Below are positions 1-6,625 of a DNA stretch of 14,416 nucleotides, one piece after another; within the stretch, counting starts at the first letter, position 1, and each line of letters starts with the position of its first letter. The notes beneath the pieces are model-generated. The model saw only the letters and a list, made by a program, of their open reading frames with translations, searched no databases and was not told the origin of the DNA. The position numbers and the translations under genes are program-made. This DNA comes from UBA8437 sp003445035 (lineage in GTDB: Bacteria; Planctomycetota; Planctomycetia; Planctomycetales; Planctomycetaceae), in assembly GCA_937901285.1 (NCBI GenBank), contig CALCHI010000019.1, forward strand, positions 1 to 14,416, read 5' to 3'.

Positions 1-40
1 GGTTTGCGATTTTTCAGGCAACACGAGTTGAGGTTGAATA

Positions 41-1402
41 ATGTTGCGAATCGATGCCGGACGTGGTGGTCGTTATTGCGACGGGATGTCCCGCCGAAGT
101 TTCGTGCAGTTGGGCGTGGCTGGCATGGCCGCAGCGAGTCTCGGAGACGTCGCGCGTGCGAAGCAGTCGGCAGCCAAGGGCAACGACAACGCAGCGATCA
201 TGATCTGGCTCGACGGTGGTCCGAGTCACCTGGACATGTACGACATGAAGCCGGAGGCTCCGGTCGAAAACCGTGGCATCTGGATGCCGACGGCGACCAA
301 CGTGCCGGGGATCGATATCACCGAGATGTTCCCGCTCCAGGCTCAACACGCCGACAAGTTCTCGATCGTCCGCTCGTTGCACCATGACACCGGCGGACAC
401 TTCCACGGTGGTCATTACATGCTGACGACCAAGCCGTTGGGTGCCAACAACGACGGCAAGTTCCCCTCGATCGGCTCGATCGTGGCGCGTGAACGTGGCC
501 CGCGTCGCAGCGGCATGCCGTCCTACATCAGCGTTCCGGTGGCCAGCAGCATCGGGTTGCGGCCGGGTTACTTTGGCGGCAACTGGATGGGGATGCAGTA
601 CGACCCGTTCCAGACCGGTGGTGATCCGAACAATGCCAACTTCAAGGTGGCCAACCTGAACCTGGCCGGCGGGATGACCGTCGATCGCCTGTCATCGCGG
701 CGTGACCTGAATCAGCGGCTGGACCGGATCAGCAAGACCGTCGAGCGGGGTACGCTGTTCGAAGCGATGGACAAGTTCGATCGGGACGCCTTCGAGTTCG
801 TTTCCGGCCCCGCCGCGCGGAAGGCCTTTGACATCAACAGCGAGGACCCCAGAATTCGTGACCGGTATGGTCGGAGCAACTGGGGCCAGAGCACGTTGCT
901 CGCCAGGCGGCTGGTTGAAGCCGGTTCGACCTTCGTCACGGTGCACTTCGGCGGCTGGGACCATCACTGGAACCTCGAGCCGGGTTACAAGAGCGTCCTG
1001 CCCCGCGTCGACATGGCCGTCTCGGGCCTGTTGAAAGACCTGTCGGATCGCGGCATGCTCGAATCGACCCTGGTGATCCTTTGCGGCGAATTCAGCCGGA
1101 CGCCTCGGATGAACGACGGCGGCAACGGGGGTCCCCCGGGCAGCAAGGGCACACCCGGACGCGACCACTGGGGCAACTCGCTGTTCTGCCTGCTGGCCGG
1201 TGGCGGCATTCGCGGTGGCCAGGTGGTGGGTTCGACCAACGCCAGGGGCGAACGTCCGCTCACGCGGGCCGTCAAGCCGTGCAACCTGCACGCGACGATC
1301 TACAAGGCCCTGGGCATGGACCCGACGCTGCACCTGCTGGACCACCAGGGACGGCCCACGCCGGTACTCGAGGATCCCTCCCCGATCCACGAGTTGTTCT
1401 AG
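41..1402 (+). CDS. DUF1501 family exported protein (complete)
   Basis: This 453-residue protein belongs to DUF1501, which is placed in the alkaline phosphatase/sulfatase superfamily; no substrate is established. The start at 41 has a GAGG Shine-Dalgarno at 30-33 (7-nt spacing). It gives the usual family leader, a short CDG-containing stretch before the twin-arginine motif SRRSFVQLG (about residues 17-25) and a hydrophobic segment ending near residue 40, so Tat export is likely. Family motifs are present in order: IWLDGGPSHLDMYD (about 54-67), HFGGWDHHWN (about 301-310), CGEFSRTPRMN (about 347-357), GRDHWGNS (about 372-379) and a C-terminal NLHATIYKALGMD. The Asp/His residues in these motifs are the likely metal or catalytic positions by superfamily analogy. 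A Gly/Pro-rich loop (about 359-371) precedes GRDHWG. DUF1501 genes often follow a DUF1549/DUF1553 gene; any such partner would lie left of the window. Confidence 0.93.
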   Translation: MLRIDAGRGGRYCDGMSRRSFVQLGVAGMAAASLGDVARAKQSAAKGNDNAAIMIWLDGGPSHLDMYDMKPEAPVENRGIWMPTATNVPGIDITEMFPLQAQHADKFSIVRSLHHDTGGHFHGGHYMLTTKPLGANNDGKFPSIGSIVARERGPRRSGMPSYISVPVASSIGLRPGYFGGNWMGMQYDPFQTGGDPNNANFKVANLNLAGGMTVDRLSSRRDLNQRLDRISKTVERGTLFEAMDKFDRDAFEFVSGPAARKAFDINSEDPRIRDRYGRSNWGQSTLLARRLVEAGSTFVTVHFGGWDHHWNLEPGYKSVLPRVDMAVSGLLKDLSDRGMLESTLVILCGEFSRTPRMNDGGNGGPPGSKGTPGRDHWGNSLFCLLAGGGIRGGQVVGSTNARGERPLTRAVKPCNLHATIYKALGMDPTLHLLDHQGRPTPVLEDPSPIHELF

Positions 1403-1591
1403 GCCCTCGCCGAGGGTTCACTGCAGGCCTTTGGCCATGCCGGCACAACGGCAAGCGGTGGGACCGTTGTCCACCGAGGTCATTGGTTTCCAACGCGCAG
1501 GCCCTCCGCAGAGCTTCCCGCGGGATTCACTGGATGCTGCTGCCGGCTGCGCGTATGGTGTCACCGGATCCTCCTCGTTGCGGAGCAAGTC
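1403..1591. other. 189-bp intergenic region with no gene
   Basis: I find no tRNA-like or convincing coding signal here. It contains the short hairpin at 1404-1416 and a 6-bp inverted repeat, CAACGG (1446-1451) with CCGTTG (1464-1469). It ends in the Shine-Dalgarno GGAG (1582-1585) of the next gene. The gap is long enough for a separate promoter, but I cannot assign -35/-10 boxes with confidence. Confidence 0.5.
1404..1416 (+). terminator. short GC-rich hairpin after the first DUF1501 gene
   Basis: CCCTC-GCC-GAGGG can form a 5-bp stem with a 3-nt loop directly after the stop codon at 1400-1402. Only two T residues follow, so there is no real U-tract. It could be a weak terminator, an RNA 3'-end stabiliser or chance in GC-rich DNA. 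Confidence 0.25.
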
Positions 1592-2617
1592 ATGAGCCTG
1601 CCACGTCATCTCGCCGCCCTGGTCGCCGGGTTCATGATGGTGTCCCCTCTGCATGCCGACGGGTTGGCACCAACTGCCGAAGCGATTCGAGCTGCAATCA
1701 CCAAGGCGGTGCCGGTACTGGAGAAAGGGGCGGCAGGATCGGCCAAGGAACGAAAGTGCTTCACGTGCCACAACCAGGCCCTGCCGGTGCTGGCCCTGGT
1801 CGGAGCCAGGAAACGCGGCTTTTCGATCAACAAGGAGAACCTGGACAAACAACTCCGTCACACCGAAACGCACCTGAAACGCGGGCAAAAAGGGTATCTC
1901 GAAGGTCGAGGCCAAGGGGGCAAGGTCATCACCGCAGGTTATGCGTTGTGGGCATTGCAGGCGGGTGGCCGGAAACCGGACGAATTGACGGCCGCCGTGA
2001 CCCACTTCCTGCTGGAGTACCAGAAAAAGAAGGGGCACTGGAGTCATCCCGGCAAACGGCCACCGTCCTCAGGAAGCGACTTCACCACGACATACGTTGC
2101 CCTGCGGGGACTGGCCGGATTCGGAACCGAAAAGCAGAAGGCCCGGATCGAAGAACGAACGAAGGCCGTGCGAGAGTGGCTGCTCGGCGAGAGTCCAAAG
2201 GAAACCGAAGCCCGGGTGTTCCGCCTGCGAGCGCTGAAGTCTGTCGAACCGGACGGAGATGCTGTGACGAAGGCGATCGCGCAGCTTGTCGACAGCCAGC
2301 GGAAGGACGGGGGTTGGGCACAGACATCCGAGATGAAAAGCGACGCCTACGCCACGGCGACCGTGCTGGTCGCGTTGCTTCGCGATGGCGGTCTGTCAGC
2401 TGATCACCCGGCGGTCCGTCGCGGTGCTCGGTACCTGGTCGACACGCAACTGGAAGACGGATCGTGGCATGTCGTAACCCGCGCCAAGCCGTTTCAAACC
2501 TACTTCGAAACGGGATTTCCACACGGCAAGGATCAGTTCATTTCGATCGCTGCCAGCAGTTGGGCGACTCTGGCGTTGGTGCTGACGATTCCGGAATCGC
2601 CTTGCGGACCGCGCTGA
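1592..2617 (+). CDS. secreted CxxCH-motif protein with prenyltransferase/squalene-cyclase-like toroid repeats
   Basis: The protein has 341 residues. The start at 1592 is the furthest upstream in frame, has GGAG at 1582-1585 with 6-nt spacing, and gives a Sec-type signal peptide (about residues 1-22, ending SPLHADG). After a short helical stretch comes CFTCHN (residues 56-61), a c-type haem-binding CxxCH motif. The rest resembles an alpha/alpha-toroid of the terpenoid cyclase/prenyltransferase superfamily, with three QW-like repeats: QKKKGHW (144-150), QRKDGGW (236-242) and QLEDGSW (286-292), plus SDAYATATVLVALL (about 250-263). It is about half the length of squalene-hopene cyclases and lacks an obvious DxDD catalytic motif, so cyclase activity is unlikely. 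The haem motif and export suggest a periplasmic redox or binding role, which is inference. No partner is certain; it follows DUF1501 on the same strand and converges with the phosphoesterase gene at a 1-bp gap. Confidence 0.85.
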   Translation: MSLPRHLAALVAGFMMVSPLHADGLAPTAEAIRAAITKAVPVLEKGAAGSAKERKCFTCHNQALPVLALVGARKRGFSINKENLDKQLRHTETHLKRGQKGYLEGRGQGGKVITAGYALWALQAGGRKPDELTAAVTHFLLEYQKKKGHWSHPGKRPPSSGSDFTTTYVALRGLAGFGTEKQKARIEERTKAVREWLLGESPKETEARVFRLRALKSVEPDGDAVTKAIAQLVDSQRKDGGWAQTSEMKSDAYATATVLVALLRDGGLSADHPAVRRGARYLVDTQLEDGSWHVVTRAKPFQTYFETGFPHGKDQFISIAASSWATLALVLTIPESPCGPR

Positions 2618-2618
2618 G

Positions 2619-3644
2619 CTAGCCGGTTTCCGTAAGCCACTTTGGGAGTGGCAGCTGGTAAGACCGCTGGCCACCGTAGCCCTTGATGCCCAGTGTGTCG
2701 GCGATCGTGATCTCGGCGAAACTCGCGTTGAAATGCGTGGCAGCCATCGTGAGGTAGTGGGTGTCGTCGTAGACGGTCCAGCGGCTGCGATGCTTGTGGC
2801 CGAAGAAACAGGCCAGCACCCGGCCGTCCTCGGCAAACAGCTTGCGGATTTCCCAGCCGTTGTCGACATAGGAGTTCTGCTTGCCGACAGGCGGGAAAGG
2901 CGTGTCGCCACCCTGCCCCGAACCCTTCTCGGGAGTGTGGTGCAGTTCCTCGTGACAGAAAACCAGCTTCGGTTTCTTCCGGTTCTTTTCCAGGTCCCTG
3001 GCCAGCCAGGCCTTCTGCGTGGCATCGACCCAGTAGCCGCCCACCAGTCCGTCCTTGCCCCTTGGTGGAGATGACTCGTCAGCGGCGTTGTTTGCGTCGA
3101 GAACGATCAGGTGGAACCCGTTGTGATCGACCGAGAAGTAGCGGTGTGGCATCTTGGTGATGGCCAGGAACTCCTGCTTGGTGATGTCTTCCCCGGGATG
3201 GGAGCGTCCGATCAGGTCAGCAGACGTGATCTTCTCGTCGCCTCCCTTCAACCAGCCAACGTCGTGATTGCCCATGACGTGGTAGCGTGGACATTTCAGT
3301 CGTGAAAACACGTCGAGGTGGTACTTCAGGCCGGCGATTTGTCCATCGTGCATCGCCTGGGTGGTTTGCCCCTCGGAGACCTGGATGCCGAAGTCGCCGA
3401 GGTCGACTGCGAATTCGGGCTGGAACGTCTTCATCCGTTTGACGAACTTCTGGAAATTGGTCGCTCGGCCCGAGGGCCGCGCCCCTTGCAGGTGCGGATC
3501 GGCATTGAGTCCGAACCGGAGCATCGGCTTTCGGACCGTCGCTTCGGCCGACGCCGCCGAACCCAGCGCCGCCAGCCCGGCAGCGGATCGACCAAGAAAC
3601 GTCCTGCGATCGACAGGGGGTGTCGTGCACTGATGAGTTGTCAT
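2619..3644 (-). CDS. Tat-exported calcineurin-like metallophosphoesterase
   Basis: This 341-residue protein carries a twin-arginine leader (DRRTFLGRSAAGLAALG, about residues 12-28), so it is probably exported folded with its metals bound. All signature motifs of the calcineurin-like metallophosphoesterase family are visible: ADPH (D49, H51), DLGD (D84), GNHD (125-128), CHEELHH (H231) and GHKH (282-285). It should therefore be a dinuclear-metal phosphoesterase acting outside the cytoplasm on an unknown phosphomonoester or diester. The start at 3644 has GGAG on the minus strand at 3657-3654 (9-nt spacing). It is the last gene of a three-gene minus-strand unit, 36 bp after the 639-residue protein. 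Its stop lies 1 bp from the stop of the convergent toroid gene, leaving no room for an intergenic terminator. Confidence 0.93.
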   Translation of the reverse strand: MTTHQCTTPPVDRRTFLGRSAAGLAALGSAASAEATVRKPMLRFGLNADPHLQGARPSGRATNFQKFVKRMKTFQPEFAVDLGDFGIQVSEGQTTQAMHDGQIAGLKYHLDVFSRLKCPRYHVMGNHDVGWLKGGDEKITSADLIGRSHPGEDITKQEFLAITKMPHRYFSVDHNGFHLIVLDANNAADESSPPRGKDGLVGGYWVDATQKAWLARDLEKNRKKPKLVFCHEELHHTPEKGSGQGGDTPFPPVGKQNSYVDNGWEIRKLFAEDGRVLACFFGHKHRSRWTVYDDTHYLTMAATHFNASFAEITIADTLGIKGYGGQRSYQLPLPKWLTETG

Positions 3645-3680
3645 GTTCGGAGTCTCCGTCCGATTGCCGATCTCACCCGG

Positions 3681-5600
3681 TCACTTGCCGGGTTTGACTG
3701 TCACGTGGACCTCGCCACTGGCGGGGATGTCGACCCGGGTCACCAGCACCACGTGACGACCGTCATCGCTCTTCGTGCTGGATTCGACCCGCGCGTTGCC
3801 GACCGTATATTCTCCCGCCGACATCAAGAAAGTCACGCGTCCATTGGGAAAAGCGTCCTTGAGCCGGTTGGTGACCGTCGCGGTGTTTGACGATCGGGTT
3901 CCGTCGTTGGGGGCCAGGAAGCGGGCTTCCACCGGTGGCGTTTCCTCCCGCGAGAACGGCACCGGGGCGGTCTCGTGGCCGTCATACGTGCAGGTGACCA
4001 CGCGGTTGTCTTTCAGCCGGACCACCCGGAAGCTGACCGAGTTCGACTTGCCGATCCTCCGGGTGGGTGTGGCACCAACATTCATCACCTTGGCCCCGGT
4101 TCCGTGTCCATCGTGGATCAGGCGGACCTGGTGGCGATCGAAGAATTCGACCGGCGCATTGGCCTCGAAGGCGTTGATGATTTTCATCGCCGCCGCTCGA
4201 CGCTCACCCAGCAACCGGTCGGCTCTTGCGGTGCCGATGTGCCAGGGGTGACCGAAGTTGAGCACGCTGATCTGCGGGCCGAAGTCAATTCGCCCCACCG
4301 GGTCGCCGAACCAGGCCTCGTGGCCGGCGAACTGGTGATTGCCGAAGTTGACCACGTAGGGGACCTGGAGACGAGAGAGCGAACCCGAGACATAAGCCGG
4401 GTTGCAGGCGTTGCTGGAAAGCACCATGTCGGCCCCGACCAGGTTGCAGATTTCGGCCAGCCGCTCCAGGTACTCGGCCTGGTACTGGGCCGACGTGTCC
4501 AGGTGGCCGAAGGTGACCAGGACCGGGTCGCGGGGGTAGGCGGTGACCACGTGCACGCTTCGCGGTGAGCGACAACTGCCGGTTCGTCGTCCACCGGTGA
4601 CGTTGACGAACAGGTCGTAGAGGCCCGGTGGCATGTCGTCGGGCAAGGTCACCACGACCTCGCGGTCGTAGTAGTACTTGGCCGCGACGTCTTCCTGGAA
4701 CTTGACGTCTCGCGAAACGACTGCCGGTCCCACAGTGCGGACCAGTCGGACCGAGTCGATCGTGGCGTCGAAGCCGAGGAAGCGAGCCCGGAACGTCTCG
4801 CCGGGTTTTCGGATGGCCTGCTGGTTGAGCCGGGGAAACCGGAAGCGGTGGATCACCGTTTCGGCCCGTCGTTGCAGGTGGACCGGTTGTCGCCAGCGTG
4901 TCTTGCCGGCCGTGATCTTGATCGACTTGATCGTCTCGGACGTCCAGCCGTTGGCCTGGAGGGTCAGGGAATAGTCATCGCCGGGAGGCAGCCCGGCCAG
5001 CCCGCACTGTCCGGTCAGCCAGTTTCGGACCAACACGTTGCGGACCACCATCTTGTCGCGGGTCAGCACGGCCCGCGCGTCGACCAGGAACGCGTTCTGC
5101 TCGCCGGAGAGCCGGAAGTTCAGGTGCCCGTGCGGTTTTGTCCAGGTCCGAAAGCCCTCGATGCGGCACCCGGATTTCTTGCCGTTGGGCCGGTGCGTGA
5201 TGCGGATCTCGTGACGGCCTTTTTCCAGTCCCTCGGCCACGACCAGTTCTCGAGGTGTGCCCAGGGGGCGGATGATGCGGGCGAAGTGGCCGTCGATCGC
5301 GATGTCCAGTCGGCCGAGGTTGGGAGGTCCGTAGGCGGGAACGTTGTGGCTTCCGAGCCGGATGGAGAAACCGGTGCCTTCGAAGCTCAGCACCAGGCGG
5401 GCACGGTCCTCGGATGTCCGCAGCGACGTCACCTCGGCGAAGCGAAAGCGATCGGGTGTCCAGTCGCCGGTTCGCGAGACACGTTGTTCGTCGAGTGCCG
5501 AGATCCACTCGGAGGCCTCGACGGCTGCCGGATGCGCGATGGCGGTTGTCCAGAGGCCGGCCAGCAAGATCAGCCGTCGGCAACCTGTGAGTGATGACAT
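3681..5600 (-). CDS. secreted multidomain protein with degenerate metallophosphoesterase domain
   Basis: The protein has 639 residues with an N-terminal hydrophobic signal segment (about 9-28). Residues about 45-155 look like the jelly-roll domain found before some carbohydrate esterases (FEGTGFSIRLG near 73, IDGHFARIIRPLG near 102, GLEKGRHEIRI near 124); this match is tentative. Residues about 255-355 are beta-rich and Ig-like. Residues about 360-545 follow the layout of a metallophosphoesterase: FGHLDTSAQYQAEYLERL (364-381), ADMVLSSNACN (390-400), then VNFGNHQ (417-423) and HDGHGTG (496-502). The expected D-x-H and G-D metal motifs are replaced by GHLDT and SSNAC, and GNHD/E reads GNHQ, so catalysis is doubtful. 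A beta-rich C-terminal domain follows (about 555-639). The start at 5600 has GGAG on the minus strand at 5611-5608 (7-nt spacing). It sits 37 bp after the creatininase-like gene and 36 bp before the intact phosphoesterase, so co-transcription is likely. Confidence 0.85.
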   Translation of the reverse strand: MSSLTGCRRLILLAGLWTTAIAHPAAVEASEWISALDEQRVSRTGDWTPDRFRFAEVTSLRTSEDRARLVLSFEGTGFSIRLGSHNVPAYGPPNLGRLDIAIDGHFARIIRPLGTPRELVVAEGLEKGRHEIRITHRPNGKKSGCRIEGFRTWTKPHGHLNFRLSGEQNAFLVDARAVLTRDKMVVRNVLVRNWLTGQCGLAGLPPGDDYSLTLQANGWTSETIKSIKITAGKTRWRQPVHLQRRAETVIHRFRFPRLNQQAIRKPGETFRARFLGFDATIDSVRLVRTVGPAVVSRDVKFQEDVAAKYYYDREVVVTLPDDMPPGLYDLFVNVTGGRRTGSCRSPRSVHVVTAYPRDPVLVTFGHLDTSAQYQAEYLERLAEICNLVGADMVLSSNACNPAYVSGSLSRLQVPYVVNFGNHQFAGHEAWFGDPVGRIDFGPQISVLNFGHPWHIGTARADRLLGERRAAAMKIINAFEANAPVEFFDRHQVRLIHDGHGTGAKVMNVGATPTRRIGKSNSVSFRVVRLKDNRVVTCTYDGHETAPVPFSREETPPVEARFLAPNDGTRSSNTATVTNRLKDAFPNGRVTFLMSAGEYTVGNARVESSTKSDDGRHVVLVTRVDIPASGEVHVTVKPGK

Positions 5601-5637
5601 GGGTGTGCTCCGGGAACGGTTTGCGGAGGAGCCTGGT

Positions 5638-6513
5638 TCAGGCGATCGGGTCGTGTTGGCCCCAGGGAATCGGCATCGTCGGGGCGGGATCCTGGTGGCG
5701 GGTGCGGGACGCGCGGGGACGGTTGCGGAAGAACTCGACGATTGCCGAGAGTTGTTTGACCGATTCGTTGTAGACCTGCTCGCCCTTCTCGGCGGTTGCC
5801 AGTTCGGGTTCTCCCATCACCCCGCGAGGCGAGTAGGTGCTGGTCCAGGATGTCAGCGCGGCCGGACCCTTCGCCAGCAGGTCGCCCCAGATGTAGGGGT
5901 TGCCGTCGTTGAGCGTGCTGATGTGGTTGTGGACCCGATCGGTGCGGACATGGTCACCCTCGAGAAACAGGTACAGCGACGTCTCGAGTTCGCAGGCGTG
6001 TGACATCCCGCCGGGGAATGTGCTCTCTCGCCAGCCGGGCAGGAAATCCGGGTCGATCGACAGCAACTGCCACCACGCCACCAGGATGCACTCGGCGTCG
6101 GTCTCGAGATTGGTCCGACGTGCGGCCAGGTCGAGATTCGGCATGTTCGACCCGTGTCCGTTGAGCAGGATGATCTTCTTGAAGCCGTGGTAGGCCAGCG
6201 ACCTGGTGACGTCGAGCACCTGCTCGATGAACGTCTGGTAGTGCGTGTTGATCGTGCCGGGAAAATCCATCACGTGGCCGGTGTACCCGTAGGCGATCGT
6301 TGGCAACACCAGTAACTTGTCGGGGTGAGCCTGCCCGACACCCCGGGCGATCTCGCCGGGGCAGACCAGGTCGACATCCAGCGGCAGGTGGTCACCGTGC
6401 TGCTCGACGGCGCCGCAGGGGACGACACAGACCTGGTTGGTGCCGATCGCGTCGTTGATCTCCGGCCAGGTCAGCTTCTCGTATCGGTACTCGGCGTCGG
6501 CTCGACTGTTCAT
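5638..6513 (-). CDS. creatininase-family amidohydrolase (cytosolic)
   Basis: From the start at 6513 the protein has 291 residues. An upstream in-frame ATG at 6663 would add 50 residues without family similarity and would overlap the divergent gene; the 6513 start has AAGGA on the minus strand at 6525-6521 with 7-nt spacing and begins just before the conserved domain. Creatininase-family motifs are clear: CGAVEQHGDHLPLDVD (33-48; E37, H39 and D48 are probable metal ligands), LPTIAYGYTGHV (70-81), LLNGHGSN (116-123; H120) and SHACELETS (171-179; H172, E175 or E177). The family hydrolyses linear or cyclic amides, including creatinine, formamides and cofactor-biosynthesis intermediates, so the substrate cannot be named. 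No signal peptide is visible. It leads a three-gene unit followed by two exported phosphoesterase-fold proteins. The last 25 or so residues are a Pro/Arg-rich tail beyond the catalytic domain. Confidence 0.93.
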   Translation of the reverse strand: MNSRADAEYRYEKLTWPEINDAIGTNQVCVVPCGAVEQHGDHLPLDVDLVCPGEIARGVGQAHPDKLLVLPTIAYGYTGHVMDFPGTINTHYQTFIEQVLDVTRSLAYHGFKKIILLNGHGSNMPNLDLAARRTNLETDAECILVAWWQLLSIDPDFLPGWRESTFPGGMSHACELETSLYLFLEGDHVRTDRVHNHISTLNDGNPYIWGDLLAKGPAALTSWTSTYSPRGVMGEPELATAEKGEQVYNESVKQLSAIVEFFRNRPRASRTRHQDPAPTMPIPWGQHDPIA

Positions 6514-6520
6514 CGTTTGG

Positions 6521-6525
6521 TCCTT
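6521..6525 (-). promoter_or_regulatory. ribosome binding site that fixes the creatininase-family start
   Basis: AAGGA on the minus strand lies 7 nt before the ATG at 6513. It supports this start over the longer in-frame ATG at 6663. Confidence 0.6.
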
Positions 6526-6615
6526 GGATCCGGGATGTGAGGATGCTGCTTGGCAGTGGTTCGGACAATGTGAGAAGATAGTCTCTCGTAGAGATCGTTT
6601 GACTGCACGCTCGAC

Positions 6616-6620
6616 GGGAA
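6616..6620 (+). promoter_or_regulatory. ribosome binding site for the GTG start at 6626
   Basis: GGGAA with 5-nt spacing precedes an in-frame GTG. That start gives a clean signal peptide, whereas the ATG at 6437 adds 63 residues lying over the divergent gene. This decides the start of the PSCyt1/DUF1549/DUF1553 gene. Confidence 0.55.
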
Positions 6621-6625
6621 TTCCT

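Larger units (their letters stand above)
6514..6625. promoter_or_regulatory. 112-bp divergent spacer with a 13-bp inverted repeat
   Basis: The spacer separates the creatininase-led unit (-) from the PSCyt1/DUF1549/DUF1553 gene (+), so it should hold promoters for both. A perfect inverted repeat TCTCT-CGT-AGAGA occupies 6582-6594, 32 bp before the GTG start at 6626, and could be an operator. No convincing -35/-10 pair was found on either strand. Confidence 0.45.

Noticed and set aside
1446..1469. CAACGG/CCGTTG inverted repeat considered as a structured RNA or operator
   Set aside because: A 6-bp stem with a 12-nt loop in GC-rich DNA is expected by chance, and no further structure supports it.
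1081..2403. 440-codon plus-strand frame running from inside the first DUF1501 gene into the toroid gene
   Set aside because: It spans two clear genes in another frame, has Arg/Gly/Pro-rich low-information sequence and shows no family motifs.
4975..5583. 202-codon minus-strand frame within the 639-residue protein gene
   Set aside because: It lies in an alternative frame of the same strand and is Arg/Pro-rich with no motifs; the 639-residue frame has a signal peptide, a ribosome binding site and recognisable domains.
6437..6625. N-terminal extension of the PSCyt1/DUF1549/DUF1553 gene to the ATG at 6437
   Set aside because: It would bury the signal peptide behind 63 residues and overlap the start of the divergent creatininase-family gene. 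GTG 6626 has a Shine-Dalgarno and gives a proper signal peptide.
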